A program made the translations under genes and the position numbers. From positions 1-5,981 of the forward strand of contig CAIVKT010000023.1 of the NCBI GenBank assembly GCA_903906615.1: a stretch of DNA of 5,981 nucleotides, in the 5' to 3' direction. The DNA comes from an uncultured Bacteroidota bacterium. Lineage in GTDB: Bacteria > Bacteroidota > Bacteroidia > Chitinophagales > Chitinophagaceae. This document shows positions 1-5,876 of this stretch, one piece after another (the first letter of the stretch is position 1; every line of letters begins with the position of its first letter). Under the pieces are notes generated by a model, which searched no databases, was not told where the DNA came from, and saw nothing but the letters and a program-made list of their open reading frames with translations.

Positions 1-98
1 AGAAAAAGCAACTGCGACTGATGATCATCATCATGACGGCATCGGTACTGCGCCACGGAATGAACCTGCTGGGCATACGCCTACCTGAGAAAATGTAA
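1..98 (+). CDS. argS: Arginyl-tRNA synthetase, C-terminal end (partial)
   Basis: An open frame enters from the left edge (first full codon at position 3) and stops with TAA at 96-98. The 31 visible residues end in GMNLLGIRLPEKM. This matches the C-terminus typical of class I arginyl-tRNA synthetases, where the anticodon-binding DALR domain closes with a helix followed by a 'GLxLLGIxxPERM'-type tail. The full enzyme charges tRNA-Arg with arginine in the cytoplasm, using ATP. Only the tail is in the window, so catalytic motifs cannot be checked. The methyltransferase start codon follows the stop by one base, which suggests co-transcription and possibly translational coupling. The identification rests on a short but characteristic tail recognised from memory. 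Confidence 0.8.
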   Translation, partial: KKQLRLMIIIMTASVLRHGMNLLGIRLPEKM

Positions 99-99
99 T

Positions 100-1197
100 A
101 TGAAATACCTCGGCCAACACATAAAGACCATTATAGCTACCTATAATGGGAGCATCCCCCTTGCGCACTTCCTGAAAGGATACTTCAGGCAGTACCCCAT
201 ATTGGGCAGCAGGGACAGGAAGATACTCAGCACGCTTGCCTATACTTATTACCGGATAGGCAAGGGAACAGACAATAAAGACTGGCCCGATACCCTGATG
301 GCCCAAATGACCTCGGACAAACAATACCAACCCGATATACCTGCGTGGTTGCGGCAACACGAAACCCTGCGCTTCAATATAGATAAATTATTCCCTTACG
401 ACCTGCCACTTTCTGATGGCATAAGCAAGAAGGAGTGGTTGGCATCCATGCTTAGTCAACCGGCCCTTTTTATACGTATTAGAAAAAACAAGGAGAAGAT
501 AGTAAACCTGCTTACCACCAAAAACATACCCCATCATTTCATTTCTGACCATTGCCTGTCTTTGCCTAATGGCGCAAAGATAGATGATATATTACCTAAG
601 GATAGTTATGTGGTGCAGGATGCCTCCTCCCAAAAAACAGGGTCGTTCTTTAATCCGCTGCCAAAAGAGCAGTGGTACGACTGCTGCTCGGGGGCAGGGG
701 GGAAGTCATTATTACTTAAGGATATTCAACCAGATGTAACACTCACCATTTCAGATATAAGGGAAAGCATCATTCATAACCTGCAAGACCGTTTCCGGCA
801 GTATGCCCTTACCCAACCCGAAACTCATGTAACTAATGTATCAGATGAGGCCGAATTGAAGAAAACATTGGGCAATAAGAAATTTGATCATATTATATGC
901 GATGCACCCTGTAGCGGGTCGGGTACCTGGGCGAGGACACCCGAGCAGCTTTACTTCTTCGACACGGAAAGCATTAATAAATTTTCCACTTTACAACAGC
1001 AGATAGCCACTAATGCTGCGGCCTACCTAAAGGAGAACGGCACACTTATATACATTACTTGCTCTGTGTTCAGGCAGGAAAATGAAGATGTAGTGGCAGC
1101 CATTCTAGCACATACGGGCAGGAAGTTGATCAATCAGAAAATCATAAAAGGAATTGATATTCATGCAGATAGCATGTTTATCGCAACTATTGCTTAA
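100..1197 (+). CDS. RsmB/NOP2-family rRNA (cytosine-5) methyltransferase
   Basis: The protein has 365 residues and is a SAM-dependent RNA m5C methyltransferase of the RsmB/Nop2/Sun family. Residues 1 to about 100 look like a reduced NusB-like RNA-binding region, with a 'GSRDRKILSTLAYTYYRIGK' helix at 36-55. The Rossmann catalytic domain runs from about 165 to the end. Motif I is DCCSGAGGKS (194-203), the SAM-binding loop. D219 in 'ISDI' is the likely acidic SAM contact. Motif IV is DAPCSGSGTW (268-277, C271) and motif VI is ITCSVF (C321). The two conserved cysteines are the ones this family uses for covalent attack and product release. The C-terminal 'DSMFIATI' matches the usual last strand. 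E. coli RsmB (about 429 residues) modifies C967 of 16S rRNA; this one is shorter, so the exact target is uncertain and the gene could be an rsmB orthologue or a paralogue. The ATG lies one base after the argS stop. No Shine-Dalgarno is evident. Confidence 0.9.
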   Translation: MKYLGQHIKTIIATYNGSIPLAHFLKGYFRQYPILGSRDRKILSTLAYTYYRIGKGTDNKDWPDTLMAQMTSDKQYQPDIPAWLRQHETLRFNIDKLFPYDLPLSDGISKKEWLASMLSQPALFIRIRKNKEKIVNLLTTKNIPHHFISDHCLSLPNGAKIDDILPKDSYVVQDASSQKTGSFFNPLPKEQWYDCCSGAGGKSLLLKDIQPDVTLTISDIRESIIHNLQDRFRQYALTQPETHVTNVSDEAELKKTLGNKKFDHIICDAPCSGSGTWARTPEQLYFFDTESINKFSTLQQQIATNAAAYLKENGTLIYITCSVFRQENEDVVAAILAHTGRKLINQKIIKGIDIHADSMFIATIA

Positions 1198-1963
1198 CGG
1201 ATTTTGCTTTAAATTTATTGATGGCGTTGCGGGTAAAATCGCTCAATACCAAATGGCCGCTGATGGCTGCACGCTCCGAAAGGAGGGTATCCCAATTGTC
1301 GGTACCTTGCCAGAAGATCTTCTTCAATTGTGCCATTGCATCCGGGCTGCTGTGCGCCAGGTGTTGCGCCAGCTTACTTACCGCATCATCTACCTCGTAA
1401 ATAGTGTTATGTATCTCAGAATAAAGACTGTGTCGTTTTGCCCATTCAGCCGAACGCCATTCGGTAGCATCAATAGCCAACTGCGAAAAGGCCGAAACAC
1501 CCACTTTGCGCTCTACTGCCGGGCCTACCACGAACGGGCCTATACCCACAGCTAACTCGCTGAGCTTCACCGAAGAATCTGTTGTAGCTATAGCATAGTC
1601 GGTAGCGGCAATGATGCCTACCCCGCCGCCTACAGCCTTGCCCTGTACCCTGCCTATCACCAGCTTGTGGCACTTGCGTAATGCATTGATCACATGGGCA
1701 AACCCGCTGAAGAATGCCTTGCCCTCCGCTTCGTTCTTAATGGCCATCAGCTCGTCGAACGATGCACCCGCACAGAATGCCCTGTCGCCTGCGCTGCGCA
1801 GCACTATCACCTTCACCCTGTTGTCTATACCTACATCATTGATGGTCTTGGCCAGGTCGTTAAGTATGGCGGCAGGCAGTGCGTTGCTGGATGGGTGGAA
1901 GAATTCGATAGTGGCAATGCCGTGTTCTATCTCGTGTGTTACATAACCTTCGGTGTGGCGCAT
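1187..1963 (-). CDS. Enoyl-CoA hydratase/isomerase (crotonase) family protein
   Basis: The protein has 258 residues, the normal length for a single-domain crotonase-fold enzyme acting on acyl-CoA thioesters. The first oxyanion-hole segment is DRAFCAGASFDEL (around 61-72). The second is GKAVGGGVGIIAATD (108-122), with the expected Gly-rich turn. Aligned to mitochondrial enoyl-CoA hydratase, the first catalytic Glu (rat E144) is replaced by Gly116, while the second (rat E164) is kept as E136 in 'KLSELAVGIGP', exactly 20 residues later. Loss of one Glu is seen in family members with other reactions, so simple hydratase activity should not be assumed; a methylglutaconyl-CoA-hydratase-like role is one possibility. 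I chose the ATG at 1961-1963. A TTG at 1988-1990 would extend the frame by nine residues but sits inside a probable -7 promoter box. The gene converges on the methyltransferase gene and their ends overlap by 11 bp. Confidence 0.87.
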   Translation of the reverse strand: MRHTEGYVTHEIEHGIATIEFFHPSSNALPAAILNDLAKTINDVGIDNRVKVIVLRSAGDRAFCAGASFDELMAIKNEAEGKAFFSGFAHVINALRKCHKLVIGRVQGKAVGGGVGIIAATDYAIATTDSSVKLSELAVGIGPFVVGPAVERKVGVSAFSQLAIDATEWRSAEWAKRHSLYSEIHNTIYEVDDAVSKLAQHLAHSSPDAMAQLKKIFWQGTDNWDTLLSERAAISGHLVLSDFTRNAINKFKAKSVKQ

Positions 1964-1987
1964 AGTGTGTGTATTAGAAAGAGGGTA

Positions 1988-1995
1988 CAAAATTA
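1988..1995 (-). promoter_or_regulatory. Probable -7 box (TAATTTTG) of the crotonase-family gene
   Basis: On the minus strand the sequence reads TAATTTTG, a perfect match to the TAnnTTTG -7 element of the Bacteroidota primary sigma factor. It lies 24 bp upstream of the ATG at 1963, giving a predicted leader of roughly 15-20 nt. I do not see a good TTTG -33 box at the usual distance, so support is partial. Confidence 0.45.
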
Positions 1996-2181
1996 ATAAC
2001 TTTATAGCTTATTGACAGCGAATGGCCAATAATTTACAATGCTGTGAGGTAAAGATAGGCGCAAAAAGAGGTCAGCGCTTTACTTTTAGCACGCAACTAT
2101 TTGATTTTCAAGCACTAAACTAAAAAATAAAGAAAGGTTAATGTTGTAAAACTAACTTCAGGAAAACATTTTTCTATATTA

Positions 2182-2252
2182 CTTCGGCGGTTGAGAAACC
2201 TCCTTGGCCAAAGGCTTCGGCGGTTGAGAAAGGTTAATAAAACTTCCATTTC
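2182..2252. repeat. Repeat element copy A (about 70 bp, two internal subunits)
   Basis: This copy contains the 17-mer CTTCGGCGGTTGAGAAA twice (2182-2198 and 2215-2231), 33 bp apart, followed by an AGGTTAATAAAACTTCC-containing tail. Positions 2219-2252 are identical over 34 bp to 2393-2426 in copy B. The first subunit can fold as GGCGGTT, GAGA loop, AACCTCC (2186-2203), with one mismatch in a seven-pair stem closed by a GNRA-type tetraloop. Confidence 0.8.
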
Positions 2253-2271
2253 CCCGCCAGATCAATTGAAC

Positions 2272-2295
2272 CGCTAAGGCGCTAAGACGCAAAGA
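2272..2295. repeat. Period-8 tandem (CGCTAAGG / CGCTAAGA / CGCAAAGA)
   Basis: Three consecutive octamers, CGCTAAGG, CGCTAAGA and CGCAAAGA, each differ from their neighbours by one or two bases. I recall very similar CGCTAAGACGCAAAG strings as common intergenic repeats in Bacteroidota, but this is memory and was not searched. It lies between repeat copies A and B. Confidence 0.65.
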
Positions 2296-2327
2296 AAACT
2301 GTAAATATGTTGTCTATGGTAACAATT

Positions 2328-2426
2328 TACGGTTAAGAAACTGCCTTCGCTTAGGGCTTCCGTGGTTGAGAGACCTCCTTCGCCAAGGCTATGGCGGTTG
2401 AGAAAGGTTAATAAAACTTCCATTTC
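2328..2426. repeat. Repeat element copy B, with an extra degenerate subunit upstream
   Basis: Positions 2357-2426 align with copy A (2182-2252) with a few substitutions and a one-base length change, and the last 34 bp (2393-2426) are identical. A further degenerate subunit precedes it: CGGTTAAGAAACTGCCTTCG from about 2330. The locus therefore carries about five subunits of a roughly 32-bp unit, split into two groups. The GGTT-GAGA-GACC hairpin is kept through a T-G wobble pair. Confidence 0.72.
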
Positions 2427-2450
2427 ACTTCCCCCAAAATGCCTATAATG

Positions 2451-2479
2451 TGTAGAGACGAGATGTACCCGTCTCTACA
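2451..2479. repeat. Perfect 10-bp inverted repeat (TGTAGAGACG...CGTCTCTACA)
   Basis: The arms TGTAGAGACG (2451-2460) and CGTCTCTACA (2470-2479) are exact reverse complements around a 9-nt loop. The sequence lies about 70 bp past the dnaJ stop on the dnaJ transcript, so it could act as a terminator or RNA-stabilising hairpin, but no T-run follows it on either strand. It resembles GTAGAGACG-type dispersed palindromes known to me from Bacteroidota and cyanobacteria. Confidence 0.7.
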
Positions 2480-2547
2480 ATTTACAGCCTGTAATAACAT
2501 TAATCAATTGATTGCCAATTAAATAAAAATACTATCGAAACAATCAG

Positions 2548-3717
2548 TTAACTACCAAATACATCCTTTATCTTATCAAAGAACCCACGTTCCTCCCGCT
2601 CGGCACGGGCATCAGGGCCGGGGGCAAAGTTGGGGGAGTTCTTCAGGCGTTCCAGCATATCTTTCTCCTCATGCGTCAGGTGCTGGGGCGACCATACGTT
2701 CACCTCGATCAACTGGTCACCCTTCTCATAAGATTGGAAGGAAGGGAAGCCTTTCCCCTTGAGCCTGAATACCTTACCGCTCTGTGTGCCTGGCGGCACT
2801 TTGATCTTGGCCTTGCCGTCAATGGTAGGCACTTCTGCCTGCATACCCAGCACCGCATCGGGGAAGGATACATGTAGCTGGTACACCACATCCAGGTCGT
2901 GGCGGGTAAGGAATTCGTGCTTTTCTTCTTCTACGATCAGCAGCAGGTCGCCAGGGGGGCCACCGCGCTCACCGGCATTCCCTTTGCCGCTCATGCTTAG
3001 CTGCATACCGTCCTGCACACCTGCCGGCATATCCAGGCTCAGTGTTTCCTCGCCATATACCCTGCCCTCGCCCTTGCAGGCGGTGCATTTCTGGGTTATG
3101 GTGCTTCCCTCGCCATTACAGGTCGGACACGTGGTTACCGTCTGCATCTGCCCCAAAAACGTATTGGTGACCCTGCGTACCTGGCCGGAGCCACCGCACG
3201 TGCCGCACGACTGTATAGAGGCTTTATCTTTAGCGCCGCTTCCGGTACACTGCTGGCAGGTAATGTGTTTCTTTACTTTGATCTTCTTGTTGGCGCCATT
3301 GGCTATCTCGGCAAAGTCCATCTTCAGCTTGATGCGCAGGTTGGCGCCTCGTGTACCCTGCCTGCGGCCACCGCCGCCGCCCTGGCCACCAAACATGCCG
3401 CCAAACATATCATTACCGAATATGTCGCCGAAATTCTGGAAGATATCTTCCATGCGCATACCGCCTGCACCGCCGCCGAAGCCACCATTGCCACCAGTAC
3501 CGGCATGGCCGAAGCGGTCATACGAAGCACGCTTCTCGCTGTTACTCAGCACTTCATACGCCTCAGCTGCTTCTTTAAATTTCTCCTCGGCCTCCTTATT
3601 ACCCGGGTTCCTGTCCGGGTGATACTGGAGCGCGATCTTGCGATAAGATTTTTTGATCTCATCGGCGGAGGAGCCCTTGGACACCCCCAATATTTCGTAA
3701 TAATCTCTCTTTGCCAT
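2548..3717 (-). CDS. dnaJ: Chaperone protein DnaJ (Hsp40)
   Basis: The 389-residue protein has the complete class I (type A) DnaJ layout. The J domain (1-70) carries the HPD motif at 33-35, which stimulates DnaK ATPase. A Gly/Phe-rich linker (about 71-120) follows, with 'GGFGGGAGG' and 'MFGGMFGG'. The zinc-binding region has four CxxCxGxG repeats starting at C154, C171, C197 and C211, so both zinc sites are intact. The C-terminal substrate-binding beta domains span about 220-345 and a short tail ends at 'DKIKDVFGS'. It delivers unfolded clients to DnaK in the cytoplasm. The ATG at 3715-3717 gives the canonical N-terminus [11 protein letters not shown]; an upstream in-frame TTG (3733-3735) would add an unconserved hexapeptide. 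No TAnnTTTG box appears in the grpE-dnaJ spacer, so dnaJ is probably read through from grpE. Confidence 0.98.
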   Translation of the reverse strand: MAKRDYYEILGVSKGSSADEIKKSYRKIALQYHPDRNPGNKEAEEKFKEAAEAYEVLSNSEKRASYDRFGHAGTGGNGGFGGGAGGMRMEDIFQNFGDIFGNDMFGGMFGGQGGGGGRRQGTRGANLRIKLKMDFAEIANGANKKIKVKKHITCQQCTGSGAKDKASIQSCGTCGGSGQVRRVTNTFLGQMQTVTTCPTCNGEGSTITQKCTACKGEGRVYGEETLSLDMPAGVQDGMQLSMSGKGNAGERGGPPGDLLLIVEEEKHEFLTRHDLDVVYQLHVSFPDAVLGMQAEVPTIDGKAKIKVPPGTQSGKVFRLKGKGFPSFQSYEKGDQLIEVNVWSPQHLTHEEKDMLERLKNSPNFAPGPDARAEREERGFFDKIKDVFGS

Positions 3718-3741
3718 AAATAATATACATCCCAAACACCT

Positions 3742-3779
3742 TCCCGCAAAAAAGCGGGACTGCGTTCCGGGGCTTCCCC
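3742..3779 (-). promoter_or_regulatory. Two small hairpins in the dnaJ leader
   Basis: TCCCGC (3742-3747) pairs with GCGGGA (3754-3759) around six A (six T on the dnaJ strand). GGGG (3769-3772) pairs with CCCC (3776-3779). Both lie 25-65 nt upstream of the dnaJ ATG, inside the likely grpE-dnaJ transcript. No T-run follows either hairpin on the dnaJ strand, so a classical terminator is unlikely. They may affect translation, RNA processing or stability; their function is not shown. Confidence 0.45.
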
Positions 3780-3882
3780 TTATTCCTAAATACTGAAACC
3801 GTTAAAGGTTTTTCACTCAGCTTGAATAAAGACTTGTTAATAATATGTTTGATGTCCTTACTTCTCAACCAAACGCCACCTT

Positions 3883-3975
3883 GGAATTTGGAATTTGTAA
3901 CTGGAATTTCCTTTTTATTCGCAAACTTTCTACTTTCTACTAACGACTACCTACTAACGACTATTTACTATTTTC
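3883..3975. repeat. Degenerate heptamer repeats between grpE and dnaJ
   Basis: GGAATTT occurs at 3883-3889, 3890-3896 and 3903-3909. From 3927 an unbroken period-7 run follows: TTTCTAC, TTTCTAC, TAACGAC, TACCTAC, TAACGAC, TATTTAC. It ends at 3968, inside the grpE stop codon, and a partial unit follows to 3975. A 13-bp direct repeat (3937-3949 and 3951-3963) is part of this phase. The array fills the region just downstream of grpE on its transcript. Confidence 0.7.
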
Positions 3976-4549
3976 CCACCACCACCTTGGCGTGCCTGAT
4001 CAACTTATCGTTGAGGTAGTAGCCCTGTTCTACCACGTCCATTACCTTGCCTACCATCTTGTTATTAGGGGCCGGGATTTCGGTGATCGCCTCGTGCAGG
4101 TCGGCATTGAATTCGGTATTATGGGCTTCCATCTCTTTCAGGCCCTTGCTTTGCATAATAACCTTGAACTTATTGAATACCAATGATATACCCTCTTTAA
4201 GTACAGCAACATCGTCGGTAGTTTCCATTTGCTTTTCGGCGCGGTTCACATCATCCAGCACTACCAGCAGCGATTGCAATATATCTTTGCCGGCTGTCTG
4301 TGTCAGCTCTACCCTTTCCTTGGCTGTGCGCCTGCGGAAGTTATCGAACTCGGCTATCAGCCTCAGGTGCTTGTCCTTCAGCTCAGCTATCTCGCCCTGC
4401 AGCTGCTCTACCTCATCATTATTGCTTTCGGGCAATTCAGTGCCTGCACGGCTATCATCGCTGTTCAGTATATTAGATATTTCATCCATTTCTTCGTTTT
4501 GTGACAAGTTGTCGGCATTCTCATTCATAGCGTTCTTATTATCGTTCAT
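3968..4549 (-). CDS. grpE: Nucleotide exchange factor GrpE
   Basis: This 193-residue protein is the ADP-release factor for DnaK, acting as a homodimer in the cytoplasm. An acidic, Asn-rich, probably disordered N-terminus (1 to about 44) is followed by the long dimerisation helix/coiled coil (about 45-110, including 'AEFDNFRRRTAKE'). The C-terminal beta domain that contacts DnaK (about 140-193) ends in the family signature 'VVEQGYYLNDKLIRHAKVVVGK'. I chose the ATG at 4547-4549 because AAGGAAG lies just upstream as a good Shine-Dalgarno. An in-frame ATG at 4571-4573 would add eight basic residues but falls at the predicted transcription start, and the open frame beyond it reads through a palindrome and promoter. 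The gene is upstream of dnaJ on the same strand, the usual chaperone pairing. Confidence 0.96.
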   Translation of the reverse strand: MNDNKNAMNENADNLSQNEEMDEISNILNSDDSRAGTELPESNNDEVEQLQGEIAELKDKHLRLIAEFDNFRRRTAKERVELTQTAGKDILQSLLVVLDDVNRAEKQMETTDDVAVLKEGISLVFNKFKVIMQSKGLKEMEAHNTEFNADLHEAITEIPAPNNKMVGKVMDVVEQGYYLNDKLIRHAKVVVGK

Positions 4550-4577
4550 ATTCTTCCTTTTTTTAAAAAACATAGAG

Positions 4578-4606
4578 CAAATATAAGGTGCAATTTTTTT
4601 GCCAAA
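4578..4606 (-). promoter_or_regulatory. Probable grpE(-dnaJ) promoter, TTTG-N17-TATATTTG
   Basis: On the minus strand TTTG (4603-4606) and TATATTTG (4578-4585) are separated by 17 bp, fitting the Bacteroidota TTTG / TAnnTTTG promoter. Transcription would begin near 4571-4573, about 22-24 nt before the chosen grpE ATG and just before its AAGGAAG. Just upstream is a dyad, ATTTTG-GA-CAAAAT (4612-4625), a possible operator. No CIRCE element (TTAGCACTC-N9-GAGTGCTAA) is present. Confidence 0.6.
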
Positions 4607-4641
4607 TAGGGATTTTGGACAAAATGGCGGGGGATGCGCGC

Positions 4642-4674
4642 AGGTGTGCCACACTTCCAAAGTGTGGCACACCT
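4642..4674. repeat. Perfect 15-bp inverted repeat with 3-nt loop
   Basis: AGGTGTGCCACACTT (4642-4656) and AAGTGTGGCACACCT (4660-4674) are exact reverse complements around CCA. It lies between the divergent grpE and outer-membrane-type genes, upstream of the grpE promoter. It could be a dispersed REP-like palindrome, a bidirectional transcription barrier, or a regulator site; the sequence alone does not decide. Confidence 0.85.
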
Positions 4675-4736
4675 ACCACCCCACTACCAACTATAAACAT
4701 TGGCACACTTTGTGATATACTTATAAAAACACTTTT

Positions 4737-5390
4737 ATGAAGCACACCCACACGCTATTCATTTTTTTGGTTGCAGCGCTATGCCCGGTCATCAGCCGGG
4801 CACAGTATCATTTCGGATCAGTATCAACTGATGATGAATTCTATTTGAGCGAGGGCATTATATCCGGCGCGGAGATCAATGGCTGGGTGGGGCCGCCACT
4901 GCTCAATGGCGATGTGTCTATGCCATCGGCAGTGACGGGGGCCATCTTTGTGACCTACCGGCATTTCCTTACCGAAAAGTTCGCACTCGGTTGCTCTGCC
5001 GGCATGGATATGGAAAGCGGCGACCTCTCTTACGGCAACCCCGAAACAAATGCTACCGGGCTGGATGGCGTGAGCGGCCACTATAAAATGCACGCCTATA
5101 CTTTTGCGCCGGAGGCATTGCTGGCCTATATGAAAAGAGACAACATCATGCTATATGGCTACCTGGGCCTGGGCGTAACCCTCTATGACGATAAATGCAC
5201 CATAGACCCCAATGCACCCTATGGCCCGCCGGTGGTACTACCCTCCAACCCATACGACTACCACAAAACCAATTTCAACTTCCAGGTAACACCCATTGGC
5301 GTGCGGTTTGGAGATAAGATCGCAGGCTTTGCCGAGATCGGCGCCGGGTACAAGGGCATTTTTTCGGCGGGGTTGTCGGTGCGGTTTTAA
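4737..5390 (+). CDS. Secreted protein, probable outer-membrane beta-barrel
   Basis: The protein has 217 residues. Residues 1-22 form a signal peptide: basic start (MKHTHT), hydrophobic core (LFIFLVAALCPVI), then SRA before Q23. The mature part alternates short amphipathic strands with Gly-rich turns, for example 'AIFVTYRHFLTEKFALGCSAGMDM', 'NIMLYGYLGLGVTLY' and 'KIAGFAEIGAGYKGIFSAGLSVRF'. It ends in Phe, as outer-membrane barrels recognised by the BAM complex usually do. Size and pattern fit a small (about eight-strand) OmpA/OmpW-like barrel. I do not recognise a specific family, and no ligand or enzyme motif is visible. The gene has its own divergent upstream region and no clear Shine-Dalgarno. 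Function unknown; placement in the outer membrane is inference. Confidence 0.8.
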   Translation: MKHTHTLFIFLVAALCPVISRAQYHFGSVSTDDEFYLSEGIISGAEINGWVGPPLLNGDVSMPSAVTGAIFVTYRHFLTEKFALGCSAGMDMESGDLSYGNPETNATGLDGVSGHYKMHAYTFAPEALLAYMKRDNIMLYGYLGLGVTLYDDKCTIDPNAPYGPPVVLPSNPYDYHKTNFNFQVTPIGVRFGDKIAGFAEIGAGYKGIFSAGLSVRF

Positions 5391-5401
5391 TGTTTGTTAC
5401 C

Positions 5402-5418
5402 GTGCGTTGCAAACGCAC
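5402..5418 (+). terminator. Small hairpin just after the barrel-protein gene
   Basis: GTGCGTT (5402-5408) pairs perfectly with AACGCAC (5412-5418) around GCA, 11 bp past the stop codon. Its position suits a transcript end, but no T-run follows, so the terminator call is tentative. Confidence 0.35.
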
Positions 5419-5594
5419 TGCGGGGTTATCCTAGAAATATTCGAGGACGAATGGGTCGTTCACGCGAGTGTGGATTTCTCCTAACCGAAGAGAAAGTGGG
5501 TTGTAAACTTACTTTTAGGTAATTTCATTCCTCATCGAGAGGAGGATAGAATCCTGACGAAAGATAAAGACTATAAGAAACACTTAAGATAGAC

Positions 5595-5861
5595 ATGATG
5601 AAAAATATTTTTTTAACTCTTTTTATGTTTGCTGCATCTACTGAAATTGGACTAGCGCAAAAAAGGGCTATTTCACCAATTGCCGGTTGGTGGGTCAATG
5701 CGCAATACGAATATTATGCAAGTCACTCGGCTTCAGAAGAAATTCTATATCACATTTCTCCGTGGTTTATCCAGGTAGATTCATTTGGCTATTGTACAGT
5801 CGAATATTTATATGAGCAAAGAGCAAAACTGGGATATCCGACTAGTGTCATGTCAATTTAA
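5595..5861 (+). CDS. Short exported protein, probably truncated by IS630
   Basis: The frame encodes 88 residues starting MMKN (a second ATG at 5598 is equally possible; no strong Shine-Dalgarno). Residues 1-21 are a signal peptide (hydrophobic FLTLFMFAAS, then GLA before Q22), so the product is exported. The mature part opens 'ISPIAGWWVNAQYEYY', reminiscent of small Bacteroidota periplasmic or lipocalin-like proteins, but I recognise no family. The frame stops at 5859-5861, less than 50 bp before an IS630 transposase start. The last residues therefore probably come from the IS end, and the original gene would have been longer. Base composition is clearly more AT-rich than the preceding barrel gene. 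It is best treated as an interrupted gene; whether the stub is stable is unknown. Confidence 0.6.
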   Translation: MMKNIFLTLFMFAASTEIGLAQKRAISPIAGWWVNAQYEYYASHSASEEILYHISPWFIQVDSFGYCTVEYLYEQRAKLGYPTSVMSI

Positions 5862-5876
5862 TTTTGTCTGTTAAAA

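Larger units (their letters stand above)
1996..2547. other. Non-coding spacer rich in short repeats
   Basis: About 550 bp lie between the crotonase-family gene and the 3' end of dnaJ with no credible reading frame. The left part (1996-2130) is AT-rich and featureless to my eye. From 2131 it holds the motif AGAAAGGTTAAT three times (2131-2142, 2227-2238, 2401-2412), a roughly 70-bp element in two copies, a period-8 tandem, a perfect hairpin at 2451-2479 and the palindrome AATCAATTGATT at 2502-2513. The repeats are listed separately. Confidence 0.8.

Noticed and set aside
31..360. 109-residue minus-strand frame at the left edge
   Set aside because: It is antisense to the argS tail and to the methyltransferase start, both of which are better supported.
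2182..2426. Possible CRISPR array from repeats spaced about 32 bp apart
   Set aside because: Units are contiguous and degenerate, there are no unique uniform spacers, and no cas genes are nearby.
2759..3622. 287-residue frame opposite dnaJ on the plus strand
   Set aside because: It is a Pro/Ser-rich shadow produced by the GC-rich dnaJ codons; the minus-strand frame is a complete, fully conserved DnaJ.
4047..4586. 179-residue frame opposite grpE
   Set aside because: It is a Ser/Leu-rich low-complexity shadow of the grpE reading frame with no recognisable domain.
4550..4672. GrpE start further upstream (open frame to 4672)
   Set aside because: The extension translates the palindrome and the promoter, is not GrpE-like, and the ATG at 4549 has a good Shine-Dalgarno.
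4701..4716. Sigma-54 promoter (TGGCAC at 4701) for the barrel-protein gene
   Set aside because: The -24 part fits, but the -12 part reads GTGAT with GA instead of the required GC, and the leader would be only about 11 nt.
5296..5484. 62-residue plus-strand frame overlapping the end of the barrel-protein gene
   Set aside because: Its first half is an out-of-frame reading of a real gene and the rest has no start signal or recognisable similarity.
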